DNA from: an uncultured Bacteroidota bacterium
GTDB taxonomy: Bacteria > Bacteroidota > Bacteroidia > Bacteroidales > P3
Direction of reading: 5' to 3'
Assembly: GCA_902788805.1 (NCBI GenBank)
Contig: CADALO010000007.1
Coordinates: 4,552-68,551, forward strand
DNA length: 64,000 bases
Part shown: positions 7,549-15,255 of the stretch, piece after piece
Layout: each line of letters starts with the position of its first letter
How positions within the stretch are numbered: the first letter of the stretch is position 1
Translations under genes and position numbers: made by a program
The notes under the pieces: generated by a model
The model's database searches: none
Told to the model about the DNA's origin: nothing
Seen by the model: the letters and a program-made list of their open reading frames with translations, nothing else

Positions 7549-8024
7549 CACGCTGGGGAGCCGGTGTAGTGGAGCAGGTGAGCCTCGACCTCAGACGCGA
7601 GTTCCCCGATGCTGACGGGTTCTCTGAGCGTAATCTTAGATATATGAAGCAGTGGTATTTGTTCTATACCACTCCTTCAGCGACGGAAAAACTTTACCAA
7701 CTTGGTAGAGAATTGCCAAATAAAATTCTCTTACAGCCTATTAGAGAAAAATTGCACCAAGCTGGTGCAGAAATGACCGAAATGAAATTGCACCAACTTG
7801 GTGCAGAATTTCCGCTGGCCTTTGCGTTGGTTCCTTGGCGGCATCATGTGGAAATCATCTCCAAGTGCAAAACCCTCGACGAGGCTCTGTTCTACATTCT
7901 CAAGACGATAAATGGCAACTGGAGCCGCATATTAACGAAAACGAAAACGAAAACGAAAAAATGGAAAAAGCGAGAAACTTTCGAAACTACAAGGTTTGGC
8001 AGGATGCAGTTGAGTATAGCGTGA
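7549..8024 (+). pseudogene. DUF1016 fragment lacking its start, truncated by a type I cassette
   Basis: DUF1016 homology begins abruptly at WGAGVVEQVSLDL right after the AACTAAGC array, so the first ~60 residues are gone. It continues through RNLRYMKQW and PWRHHVEII to GNWSR. At exactly that point a type I cassette begins and the frame runs on to 8024 through it. The linker (7680-7815) holds four palindromes of the TGCACCAAnTTGGTGCA kind, encoding LHQLGAE-like repeats. Confidence 0.75.
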
Positions 8025-8350
8025 AGATATATCAGCAGACTGATAAGATGCCTTGGTTCGAGAAGAAAGGCCTTTGTGACCAATTACAGAGGGCAGCTGT
8101 CAGTATAAGTAGCAATATTGCGGAAGGGTCTGCGAAGCCGTCAGATGCCGAATTTGCACATTATCTGGATACAGCTTTAGGGAGTTCATACGAAGTTGAA
8201 ACGCAACTCTTGATAGCAACAAAAATTGGGTATATAAATAACGAAACCTATCAAGACTTATATGAAGGGATTGTTGAGATTGAGAAGCAGATAGCAGGAC
8301 TTATCCGCACGTTGCGAAGCTAGTTTTCGTTTTCGTTATCGTTTTCGTTA
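7934..8350 (+). mobile_element. Type I cassette, second copy
   Basis: AACGAA units at 7934-7960 and complementary TTTTCG/TTATCG units at 8324-8350 surround the gene at 7961. Both this cassette and the one at 1476 begin right after an AACTGGAGCC sequence of a DUF1016 gene. The DUF1016 C-terminus resumes at 8352, so here the cassette replaces the central nuclease part. Confidence 0.7.
7961..8323 (+). CDS. Four-helix-bundle protein (IVP family), type I subfamily
   Basis: 120 residues, the same length as the gene at 1502 and similar throughout: EKARNFRNYKVWQDAVEYS, MPWFEKKGLCDQLQRAAVS, SNIAEGSAKPS, IAGLIRTLRS. The differences (for example in YINNETYQDLY) show that it is not a recent duplicate. 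ATG 7961 abuts the left array. Confidence 0.85.
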   Translation: MEKARNFRNYKVWQDAVEYSVKIYQQTDKMPWFEKKGLCDQLQRAAVSISSNIAEGSAKPSDAEFAHYLDTALGSSYEVETQLLIATKIGYINNETYQDLYEGIVEIEKQIAGLIRTLRS

Positions 8351-8351
8351 T

Positions 8352-8513
8352 TTAGGAGTGGCCACCTACAACAACATCCGCATCAAAGACATGCTGCCCA
8401 CGCAGGAACAGTTGCGCGAACGTATGGAACTGCTGCAACGCGAGCTTCGCGAAACCAAGCGCCTGATGGGAAAGACCACCCCCGCCCCCGCAGCAAACGA
8501 CGACGAGCCCTAG
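8352..8513 (+). pseudogene. DUF1016 C-terminal fragment
   Basis: An open stretch starting LGVATYNNIRIKDMLPTQEQL and ending in a charged helix before TAG. GVATY followed by LPTxEQL is how DUF1016 proteins end (compare GVATFQL at the end of the 1993 gene). It is the other side of the gene broken by the cassette at 7934; about 150 central residues, including the nuclease motif, are absent. Confidence 0.7.
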
Positions 8514-8647
8514 GACTGAGGGAACCGACGCCCGAGCGAACACAATGCCAAGCTTGCTTGAGCATTGTTGAGCGAGAAGGAGGAAGACGAAGTCAATAAA
8601 CGATGTAAGATGTATGATGTAAGATGTATGATGGAAGACGAAGGGTG
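8514..8647 (+). repeat. Flank repeat with GATGTAAGATGTAT units
   Basis: The longest of three related flanks: CTGAGGGAACCGACG, a hairpin-rich part around CAAGCTTGCTTGAGC, then GATGTAAGATGTATGATG repeated, then GACGAAGGGTGAG. It lies directly after a DUF1016 stop, like the copy at 3186. Confidence 0.6.
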
Positions 8648-8810
8648 AGCTTAATAGCTTAGTAGGTTAATAGGTTAATAGAGCCTGCTGCGCAAGGCCG
8701 CCTGCGGTTCTCCGCAAATCTACTAAGCAACTAAGCTATTAAGCAACTAAGCTAAGTTAGTAGGTTAATAGGTTAATAGAGCCTGCCGCGCAAGGCCGCC
8801 TGCGGTGTTC
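8648..8810 (+). repeat. Type II inverted arrays without cargo, plus a half copy
   Basis: Left TAGnTTAR units (8648-8682), a G+C hairpin core (8683-8718, CGCAAGGCCGCCTGCGG), right AACTAAGC units (8718-8752), then a second left array (8753-8780) with the same core. No coding potential. It looks like an empty version of the cassettes nearby. Confidence 0.65.
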
Positions 8811-8814
8811 TGGG

Positions 8815-9412
8815 ATAGTTGAGAGTTGATAGTTGATAGTTTATAGTCAGTTATGAAGTTGATAGTGGAAAGTAGAAAGGCCATCGCGAAAGGCGTGCAG
8901 AGGTCATGCGTCTGAAAAACTCAAAACTATACACTAACCACTGACTATAAACAATAAACCATAAACAATACACTGAAACAATGGAAGTATTCGGGTATAG
9001 AAGGTTGATAGCCTATCAGAAAGCGAAGGAGATTGTAAAACAGACTTACAAGCTCTTGAAGAAATTTCCGGCTGAAGAGCGTTGGGCTCTATGTGACCAG
9101 TTGAGGAGATCGTCAGTTTCGATCACGTCAAACATTGCCGAAGGTGTGAACCGTTTTTCTGTTAAGGATAAATCTCATTTTGTTGAGATGGCTTATGGTT
9201 CATTGATGGAAGTTTCCTCTCAGTTTGAAATAGCCGAAGAACTAGGCTACATTACGGCTGACGACCGACTGAGTATGGATCAGTTGATTGAAGAAGATGC
9301 CCGTTTGCTATCAGGTCTTCTCAATTCCTATAAACCAGCTGACTCAAAACAATGAACTAACTACTCTAAACCAACCACTGACACTAAACTCTAAACCCTA
9401 AACTCTACACTA
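8815..9412 (+). mobile_element. Type IV cassette: 7-bp GTTGATA/CAATAAA arrays with a four-helix-bundle gene
   Basis: Left units GTTGATA/GTTTATA with a GTCAGTT unit (8815-8879), a short hairpin region, right units CAATAAA/CACTGACT (8918-8977), the gene, then a second right-type array (9352-9412, CTAAACC/ACTCTAAA). The GTCAGTGG core unit recurs in cargo-free arrays elsewhere (9806, 44968, 49185, 60505, 61170). Confidence 0.6.
8981..9355 (+). CDS. Four-helix-bundle protein (IVP family), type IV subfamily
   Basis: A 124-residue protein: FGYRRLIAYQKAKEIVKQTY, FPAEERWALCDQLRRSSVS, SNIAEGVNRFS, FVEMAYGSLMEVSSQF. It has the IVP hallmark but forms its own branch, distinct from the type I/III proteins. 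It has a second-helix glutamate cluster near its end (IEEDARLLSGLL). It lies in 7-bp arrays that differ from those of the other subfamilies. Confidence 0.83.
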   Translation: MEVFGYRRLIAYQKAKEIVKQTYKLLKKFPAEERWALCDQLRRSSVSITSNIAEGVNRFSVKDKSHFVEMAYGSLMEVSSQFEIAEELGYITADDRLSMDQLIEEDARLLSGLLNSYKPADSKQ

Positions 9413-9799
9413 ATTGAGCTCGGAGAGCTCCAAGCGAAGCTGGTTCATCTTGTCCGACACCTTGATAAAGTAATCTCCAATCTCCCTGATGCCGAAAATC
9501 ATCGCCTCCGGGAAATGCGACCGAAGCTCCACGAGCAAGCTCTTAAGCGCATCGCGCTGTTTCAAGTTCCAAGATTCAGGTTCCAAGCACTTTGAACCTT
9601 GAACCTTGAACCCTGAAACCAATCGAACGACAACGGAGTTCGCGTTGTACCCATCCGGGTCCACCTGTCGGTCGATGACCTTCACCGCCTTGCGGATGTC
9701 GGTGCTTTCAGTGACGCAGCCTTTGCTGCTGATGCTGTAATGATGCTCGCGGTTCTTCCGCCCGCTGTCATCGATTAAGATATATTTGATCTGTCTCAT
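9410..9799 (-). CDS. Degenerate N-acetylmuramoyl-L-alanine amidase-like protein
   Basis: 129 residues. The start RQIKYILID, the NANSVVVRLVSG strand and the QRDALKSLLVELRSHFPEA helix followed by GIREIG line up with Bacteroidales amidase_2 proteins (IHCSAT, NSHSIGVCYIGG, QxxALxxLLxELxxxYP, GHREL). The zinc-binding histidines appear replaced, so catalysis is unlikely. The 20 residues at FKVQGSKCLEPESWNLKQ come from an in-frame inverted array (9559-9620). Such proteins are often next to small membrane proteins and HU-like proteins, as here. Confidence 0.6.
   Translation of the reverse strand: MRQIKYILIDDSGRKNREHHYSISSKGCVTESTDIRKAVKVIDRQVDPDGYNANSVVVRLVSGFKVQGSKCLEPESWNLKQRDALKSLLVELRSHFPEAMIFGIREIGDYFIKVSDKMNQLRLELSELN
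9559..9620. repeat. In-frame inverted array inside the amidase-like gene
   Basis: Starts GTTTCAAG and ends CCCTGAAAC, with TTCCAAG units on the left and TTGAACC units on the right around a CAC loop. It encodes about 20 extra residues without breaking the frame. A complete cargo-free mini element. Confidence 0.75.
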
Positions 9800-9805
9800 T
9801 TTTGA

Positions 9806-10018
9806 TAAAGTTTATAGTTGATAGTTTATGGTTTATAGTCAGTTGAGAGTTGATAGTTGAGAGTTTAGAGACAGTTCGCAAGTTGAGAGTTGTAAGTTGA
9901 AAGTTTTTTATCTGATTTTTGAAAGATTTTGAGCCATCAGGCGACCTAGACCTTGAACTTTGAACTCTTGAACTTTGAACTATTAAACTGACTCTAAACT
10001 CTACACACAAAACACTAC
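9806..10018. repeat. Type IV left array and type V/IV right array, no cargo
   Basis: GTTGATA/GTTTATA/GTTGAGA units at 9806-9905, a unique spacer with GCCATCAGGCGACC, then TTGAACT and CTCTAAA units at 9950-10018. It fills the gap between two minus-strand genes. Confidence 0.65.
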
Positions 10019-10212
10019 ACTAAGAAGCTCGCGCAGGCGGCTGCAGCGCAGCTGGTAGTCACGGCACCGGCCAGGATGAGACCGATGAGGTAGGCGATGA
10101 CCTTCAGAACGATAACCCACCACGGGTCGTTGGTCTTGATGCCAATCTCCTGAGCTTTCTCAGGGTCAGAGATGATCTCTTCGATTTGAGTTTTTGAAAG
10201 TTTAATCTTCAT
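10015..10212 (-). CDS. Small single-pass membrane protein
   Basis: A 65-residue protein with an amphipathic N-terminus (KIKLSKTQIEEIISDPEKA) and one membrane segment (WWVIVLKVIAYLIGLILAGA) ending in a small Ala/Cys-rich tail. Size, layout and neighbours resemble the Bacteroidales small membrane proteins (smalltalk type) found beside amidase and HU-like genes. Start at 10212 gives MKIKL; a longer frame to 10251 exists but lies in array sequence. Function unknown. Confidence 0.65.
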   Translation of the reverse strand: MKIKLSKTQIEEIISDPEKAQEIGIKTNDPWWVIVLKVIAYLIGLILAGAVTTSCAAAACASFLV

Positions 10213-10243
10213 AACTATAAAATTTTTAAAGGGTTGAAAAATT

Positions 10244-10925
10244 TGTTTCAAGATTCAAGATTCAAGTGTGGACGACCTGAAACCTGAAACCTGAAACCTG
10301 CCGCAAAGCGGCCCTGCTGCGAGTTCCAAGATTCAAGATTCAAGTATGAAACCTGAATCCTGAAACCTGAAACAACATACGAAGTATGAGTAAAGCACAA
10401 AAGTTTGAAGATTTAACCATTTTCCAGAAGGCGCGTGAACTGTGTAAGGAGGTTTACGCTGTCACCAAGGAAGGTGAGTTCCATAAGGATGTTAGGTTTG
10501 TTCAACAGATTCATGCTTCAGCAGGTTCTGTGATGGACAACATTGCAGAGGGGTATGAGCGAGATGGTAATAAGGAGTTCATTAACTTCCTGTATATTGC
10601 CAAAGGTTCTTGTGGAGAAGTCCGTAGTCAGATTATCAGAGCTTCTGACGTAGGCTTCATCGACAAAGACACTGCTACACGACTTTACAACGATTGTCTC
10701 AATCTCAGCAAAGCTCTTTCAAAGTTCATTAAGTCCCTCAAGAACAGTGGTCTTTCGGGCTTGAAGTTTCAAGATCAAAGTTTCAAGTTCCAAGATTCAA
10801 GATCCAAGAACCGGACGATGCCTGAAACCTGAATCTATTGAAACCTGAATCATGAATTCTGAAACCTGGAACCTGAAACCTGAATCTATCGGAACCTGAA
10901 ACCTGAATCCTGAAACTTGAAACTA
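10244..10925 (+). mobile_element. Type V cassette: 7-bp TTCAAGA/CCTGAAA arrays with a four-helix-bundle gene
   Basis: TTCAAGATTCAAG units and CCTGAAA units alternate on both sides of the gene (10244-10380 and 10760-10925), with a GCCGCAAAGCGGC hairpin at 10300. The gene tail is translated from array units (KFQDQSFKFQD). Confidence 0.65.
10386..10832 (+). CDS. Four-helix-bundle protein (IVP family), type V subfamily
   Basis: 148 residues, about 120 of them native: SKAQKFEDLTIFQKARELC, FHKDVRFVQQIHASAGSV, the family hallmark in the form DNIAEGYERDGNKEF, FLYIAKGSCGEVRSQI and a helix ending LSKFIKSLKNS. The C-terminal extension is translated array. The branch is well separated from types I-IV (DNIAEG instead of SNIAEG, GEV-RSQ in helix 3). 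The paralogue at 12192 has the same array unit. Confidence 0.85.
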   Translation: MSKAQKFEDLTIFQKARELCKEVYAVTKEGEFHKDVRFVQQIHASAGSVMDNIAEGYERDGNKEFINFLYIAKGSCGEVRSQIIRASDVGFIDKDTATRLYNDCLNLSKALSKFIKSLKNSGLSGLKFQDQSFKFQDSRSKNRTMPET

Positions 10926-10930
10926 AAGGA

Positions 10931-11827
10931 TTACTCCGTCTCCGGATTTTCGCCGCCTTCGCCCTTCGTGAACACCTTGGTGGTCACCGAGCTCGAAACA
11001 CCGTCCTTCACGGCCACAGCCTTTACGGTAGTAGTGTCGGTCAGAGCGATGGCACCAGAGTAGGCGGTGCTTGCGGAGGTAGGTGTGGAGCCGTCAACGG
11101 TGTAGTAGATCGAGGCTCCCGCGGTGGCGCAGCTGATGGTGGCCGAAGTGCTTTCAGCGAACGGAGTCGTGCCGCTGATCACAGGGGCCGCGACTGCGTC
11201 GCTGGTTCCAGAAGTTCCACCAGTTCCAGAGCCATTGGAACCATTGGAGCCATTGGAACCTGAATCATTGGAACCTGAAACTACCACAGTAGAGCCGTTA
11301 GGCTCGATAGTAGTGGTAGAGCCGTTCTCTGCCACGATGACGATGATGGTGCTGTCGCCACCGTTGGCGCGAAGGGTGATGGTGTCGGGCCAGGCACCGG
11401 TGAGGAACACCTCGCCATAGCCGCTCAGCTTGCCGATGCGGATGGCTTCTGGATGTTCGGTGGCGTAGGCTGCAATGGCGGCCTCCACCTCGGTGAGGGC
11501 GATGTCCTCGCCAGCCACCAGGCGGTCGGCCAGTGCTTCGAGGGCCTTGGTCAAAGCCTTGCCGTTCACCGAGTAGTAGCGGTTCACGGCGCTGCCGTTG
11601 CCCTTGGGGGTGAAAGTCTGGCGGATGGTGCGCAGGTGATACTTTATGTGCATCTGCACCATCTTGAAGATGGCCTGACGCTTCAGCGCGGCAGGGGTGC
11701 GATAAGCCCTGATGGGCATGGTGGGAGTGGAACGGACGTAAGTCTTTCCGTTACGTGTTACGTATGTGATACCGTCGATGGTACCGCTGGTTTTACGGCC
11801 AGGACCGATTTGTTTGATAGTTGCCAT
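10931..11827 (-). CDS. Bacteroidales DUF6266-size protein with C-terminal chitobiase/hexosaminidase-type Ig domain
   Basis: 298 residues. The N-terminus (ATIKQIGPGRKTSGTIDGITYVTR, then KRQAIFKMVQMHIKYHLRTI) resembles a Bacteroidales family of unknown function with a GxxGSxxxYxRNGxxYVR-like core. A low-complexity Ser/Gly/Asn linker (SGSNDSGSNGSNGSNGSG) joins it to a domain with YYTVDGSTPTSAS and TTTVKAVAVKDG, the CHB_HEX_C_1 signature. The linker DNA (11211-11277) is made of CCATTGGAA units. No signal peptide. Function unknown. Confidence 0.6.
   Translation of the reverse strand: MATIKQIGPGRKTSGTIDGITYVTRNGKTYVRSTPTMPIRAYRTPAALKRQAIFKMVQMHIKYHLRTIRQTFTPKGNGSAVNRYYSVNGKALTKALEALADRLVAGEDIALTEVEAAIAAYATEHPEAIRIGKLSGYGEVFLTGAWPDTITLRANGGDSTIIVIVAENGSTTTIEPNGSTVVVSGSNDSGSNGSNGSNGSGTGGTSGTSDAVAAPVISGTTPFAESTSATISCATAGASIYYTVDGSTPTSASTAYSGAIALTDTTTVKAVAVKDGVSSSVTTKVFTKGEGGENPETE
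11211..11277. repeat. In-frame GGAACCATT units in the linker of the 10931 gene
   Basis: Units such as CCATTGGAA and CCTGAATCATTGGAA, encoding the Gly/Ser/Asn linker. They overlap in composition with the type V array (GGAACCTGAAAC at the end), so the linker may derive from an array insertion. Confidence 0.55.
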
Positions 11828-11873
11828 GATTTTTTAATTTTTTTGATTGTTAATGAAATAAGGTGAAAAAAAT

Positions 11874-12680
11874 TAGTTCAAAGTTCAAAGATCAAATTTC
11901 AAAGTGCCTGGCGGCAGGAGGAAAGTTCAAAGATTAAAGATCAAAGTTCAATGGCCTGACGGCCAGTTCAAAGATTAAAGATTAAAGTTCAATGGCCTGA
12001 CGGCCAGTTCAAAGATTAAAGATTAAAGTTCAATGGTCTGACGGCCAGTTCAAAGTTCAATAACCTTGAACCTTGACCTTTGAACCTTGAACCGGGGCAT
12101 CGCCCCACATTGAACCTTGACCTTTGAACCTTGAACCGGGGCATCGCCCCACATTGAACCTTGAACCTTGATCCTTAAACCAAATCAAAGTATGTCGAAA
12201 GTCCAAAAGTTTGAAGACCTTGAAATTTTCCAGTCAGCTCGAAATCTCTGTAAGGAAGTCTATGCAATCACGAAGGATGGTGAGTTTCACAAAGACACTC
12301 GATTTGTCCAGCAAATACATGCGTCAGCAGGGTCAGTGATGGACAACATAGCTGAGGGGTTCGAGCGAGAAGGCAATAAAGAGTTCATTAACTTCTTATA
12401 TATCTCCAAGGGGTCTTGCGGTGAAGTGCGAAGCCAGATTATTAGAGCCTCTGACGTCGGCTTCATTGACAACGATACTGCTACTCGGTTGTACAACGAC
12501 TGTATAGGTCTAAGCAAAGCCATTTCTGCTTTCATCAAAACGCTCAAAGATAGCGGTTTTGCTGGTTCAAAGTTCAATCGCCCTTCGGGCAGTTCAAAGT
12601 TCAATGACCTTGAACCTTGACCTTTGACCCTTGAACCGGGGCATCGCCCCACCTTGAACCTTAAACTTTGAACCTTGAAC
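11874..12680 (+). mobile_element. Type V cassette with TTCAAAG/TTGAACC arrays and hairpin spacers
   Basis: Left: TTCAAAGATTAAAG units with a GGCCTGACGGCC hairpin repeated four times (11935-12055) and two copies of GGGGCATCGCCCC (12090-12150). Right: TTCAATG/TTGAACC units and GGGGCATCGCCCC again (12630-12650). The gene lies between. Its tail is translated from the array. Confidence 0.65.
12192..12620 (+). CDS. Four-helix-bundle protein (IVP family), type V subfamily
   Basis: 142 residues; closely related to the gene at 10386 (SKVQKFEDLEIFQSARNLC, FHKDTRFVQQIHASAGSV, DNIAEGFEREGNKEF). ATG 12192 is chosen because it matches its paralogue; upstream in-frame codons are array. The C-terminus SKFNRPSGSSKFNDLEP is translated from the right array. 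Confidence 0.84.
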   Translation: MSKVQKFEDLEIFQSARNLCKEVYAITKDGEFHKDTRFVQQIHASAGSVMDNIAEGFEREGNKEFINFLYISKGSCGEVRSQIIRASDVGFIDNDTATRLYNDCIGLSKAISAFIKTLKDSGFAGSKFNRPSGSSKFNDLEP

Positions 12681-12681
12681 T

Positions 12682-13215
12682 TCAGACGAGCGCAAGTGCT
12701 TGGGCGCGACTCAGAGCGCAGTAAGTTCCGTTACCGTTGGCCTTGGTGATTTGGTGTCGGTTACGCTCTCGGCTCACGTAGCTCACGTGGATGAAGGTAG
12801 GGTAGATGATGAGCTGGTCGAAGTCAATCTCTGGCTCAGTGATAATGAGTCTGAAAGCTCGGATGAGTAGTTCCCTTGAACCTTGAACATTGAGCTTTGA
12901 ACCCTCATCACCTTGAACCTTGAACTTTGAACCTTGAACCACATGGAAGTCCGCAGCCTGTCCAGCCATGTGTTGAGACCTCCGGCTCGCATGAACGATA
13001 ATGTCGTTCAGCTCCTTGGTGCGGTAGCCGCTGGTGATGATGATGGGTAGCCCAAGTTTCTCGCGCAGCGGTTCGAGGGTGTGAGTACAAAGCCTCTGCA
13101 GGTTCTCCACAGCCTCAGGCGGTGGCACATTCGCGAAGCCGTGCTTCTTTGCCGTCAGGCTCTCCGTCATCTCCTGTAGCGTGAAGTGAGGAGTAAGAAT
13201 TTGGTTTGTTGACAT
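12682..13215 (-). CDS. M15-family D-Ala-D-Ala carboxypeptidase-like protein
   Basis: 177 residues with the peptidase M15_3 pattern: SGYRTKELND (62-71), a zinc site made of H82 and D89 in QHMAGQAADF, and H143 in FIHVSY. It would cleave D-Ala cross-links or stem peptides in peptidoglycan. No signal peptide is visible, as in phage-type endolysins. Start 13215 is preceded by AGGT; an upstream frame is not needed. Between residues 92 and 113 an in-frame array adds SKFKVQGDEGSKLNVQGS next to the active site. Confidence 0.8.
   Translation of the reverse strand: MSTNQILTPHFTLQEMTESLTAKKHGFANVPPPEAVENLQRLCTHTLEPLREKLGLPIIITSGYRTKELNDIIVHASRRSQHMAGQAADFHVVQGSKFKVQGDEGSKLNVQGSRELLIRAFRLIITEPEIDFDQLIIYPTFIHVSYVSRERNRHQITKANGNGTYCALSRAQALALV
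12873..12941. repeat. In-frame type V array inside the M15 peptidase gene
   Basis: TTGAACC/TTTGAAC units with one GAACCCTCATCACC interruption. On the coding strand it reads FKVQGSK-like heptads. It lies between zinc-site D89 and H143. Confidence 0.8.
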
Positions 13216-13254
13216 ACCTTTTATTATTAAATGTGAAACATTAGGTTGATTTGT

Positions 13255-13736
13255 CGTTTCAAGATTCAAGATTCATGTTTCATGTGGGGCCCTCACCTGG
13301 AACTTGGAACTTGAAACCTGAAACTTGAAACCGTCCGAAGGACTTTCCTCGTCCGTTTTCAGTTGCAAAAGAAATGCAAGAGCAACCCTCTTAAAAATCT
13401 TCTTTGATTGCTGCTGAAAGTATTTGTAAGTAACTGATAAATATAGTATTAGATGGTGAGGTGATGAATAATCACTTTTTGGTATCGTTTTCTCTTCACC
13501 ATCTCCCGACAAATCACCCTTGAACCTTGAACTTTGAACCTTGAACCCGCAGCTCTGCTGCCTTTGACCCCGCAGCTCTGCTGCCTTTGACCCCCGCAGT
13601 TTCGCTGCCCATAAACCCCACCCCAACGTTCAATCACCTAAACCATCACCTCAAACCCTTAAACTTTTAAACTCTTAAACTATCAACTTCCAACTGACTA
13701 TAAACTATAAACCATACACTATCAACTAAATAAGTC
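13255..13736. repeat. Gene-free repeat region with mixed arrays
   Basis: Contains GTTTCAAGATTCAAG and TTGGAACTTGAAAC (13255-13330), TTGAACC units (13510-13545), three CCCGCAGCTCTGCTGCCTTTGA-like units of about 23 bp (13546-13610), then CTTAAAC and CTATAAAC units (13650-13730) next to the following gene. Between 13340 and 13500 I see only AT-rich unique sequence. Confidence 0.6.
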
Positions 13737-15230
13737 ATGTACGAAGAAACTAAACATATCACCTCCCGCTTGCAAGTGCTTGAGTTTCTGATGACCCAAG
13801 CCAATCTTGTTGAACTGTTCCGTCACACCGATGTTCTCATCTGTGTGATGTATGCCCGTAATGTGGCCCAGGGGGTCATCACGCAGTACAACCTAATGTC
13901 TGAGAGTCTGAATATTAGTTTCTATGTGAGTTTCCCATTCGACGAATGGCTGCGCAAGATCCAGAACTGGAAAGAGAAATTGACCAAGCCAGAATTTATG
14001 TCGGAGCACGAGAGCACCATTGGCCGCAAAAGGGCCACTCGTTTGCGACTGCTCATCAACAAACTCAACAACTTCGATGCGGAAATCAAACCTGATACCG
14101 AACTCGAAGACCCATTCAAGTCCATAGCCGACAAACCCTATCACGAAACCATCGAAGACCTTGTGGCCACACTCGATTCGCTCAAGACCAATCTCAGCAA
14201 CCTGGCTATGTTGCCGTTGAAGATGTCGAAAGAGTCGCGCAGCAAAGCCTTGAGGGATTATCTTGACGGTGCCCGTGCCAAAGAATCGGTAAAGAACGAG
14301 CTTCAGGAGTACGTCTATTATTGCAGCAACAAACGTAACACCACGGTTATCCGCCAACTTCTCTACCTCAAGCAGCGTATCCAAGCCCTTGTGGGCAAAG
14401 ACGAACTTTCAGACCTCGACCTCTCAGAAAGCGAACAGACAGACCTGCTCAGCGACTTGCGCAACATCTTCGAGGAGGGCGAGATCAACCCCGCCCCCAA
14501 GCAGATACCCGCCAAGGCCAAGCCAAGGGCCAACGACGAACTTCTGTCGAAGGTGGCCAACTTCATCAATATGCACTGCGGCCAACGTTTCCCGGTGCTT
14601 GACGAGGACAACATAGTGGAGTTTCTGGTACGCAAGGATGTCACCCTGAGCGATGGCGAGGAGGAACACCTGCAGATGCTGTTTGTGCTGATGGAAGAGA
14701 TGTGCCAGCAATTGGAAATCACCATGCGAAACCGTCCGGAGCGTGTGGCAGCCTATTCCAGCGAATTCAAGCAGCGCATCAACCGCGTGTTACTCAAGGT
14801 AAAGGCCTATAACGCCCGCCTGTTGCCCTGTATGGACAAGGGCAAGACCGTTGCCGACCTCAACGGTTTGTTTGAACGCTGGTTCTCACCGAGTCTCGAC
14901 CCAACGTTGAGGCCGAATCAAGAGGAACTGCTGAAAATGTTGGAGGACGGCTACGACAAGATTAAGATGGAAGCCTACGTCCACTTGTTGCGTGAAGCAT
15001 CGTCGTTGAGCCTGTTCAAGAAAGCCAAGCCTATGAGCAACAAACTCTATATGGCCTTGGCAACGGTGAATGGTGTACCAGACGAGGAGTTTCCGATATC
15101 AGGCGTGTCGTTCAACAAATACTTTCGCAACCCTGACTTCTGCAAAGAAGCAAAGTGGCTTGAAGCTGCCAAAGTGCTGACCGCCGTCCATCAAGAATTC
15201 ATCACCGGCACCCAAACCTTCGGCCATTAA
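13737..15230 (+). CDS. Large hypothetical helical protein
   Basis: A 497-residue, mostly helical, soluble protein with a charged middle and no recognised motif. It has a short Pro/Ala-rich hinge (INPAPKQIPAKAKPRAN, about 250-266) dividing it into two helical halves. It is isolated, with repeat regions on both sides, and codon usage resembles the resident genes rather than the AT-rich capsule core. I do not recognise it; the C-terminal FPISGVSFNKYFRN is a helix-turn-helix-like or Bacteroidales scaffold type end but this is weak. Confidence 0.6.
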   Translation: MYEETKHITSRLQVLEFLMTQANLVELFRHTDVLICVMYARNVAQGVITQYNLMSESLNISFYVSFPFDEWLRKIQNWKEKLTKPEFMSEHESTIGRKRATRLRLLINKLNNFDAEIKPDTELEDPFKSIADKPYHETIEDLVATLDSLKTNLSNLAMLPLKMSKESRSKALRDYLDGARAKESVKNELQEYVYYCSNKRNTTVIRQLLYLKQRIQALVGKDELSDLDLSESEQTDLLSDLRNIFEEGEINPAPKQIPAKAKPRANDELLSKVANFINMHCGQRFPVLDEDNIVEFLVRKDVTLSDGEEEHLQMLFVLMEEMCQQLEITMRNRPERVAAYSSEFKQRINRVLLKVKAYNARLLPCMDKGKTVADLNGLFERWFSPSLDPTLRPNQEELLKMLEDGYDKIKMEAYVHLLREASSLSLFKKAKPMSNKLYMALATVNGVPDEEFPISGVSFNKYFRNPDFCKEAKWLEAAKVLTAVHQEFITGTQTFGH

Positions 15231-15255
15231 CTTTGTACTTTAAGCATTGAACTTT

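Noticed and set aside
1476..12620. Diversity-generating retroelement, because Avd is related to IVP proteins
   Set aside because: No reverse transcriptase, template repeat or variable repeat with adenine-directed changes is visible.
1476..13000. CRISPR arrays
   Set aside because: The units are 6-9 bp and contiguous, with no unique spacers of 25-40 bp and no cas genes.
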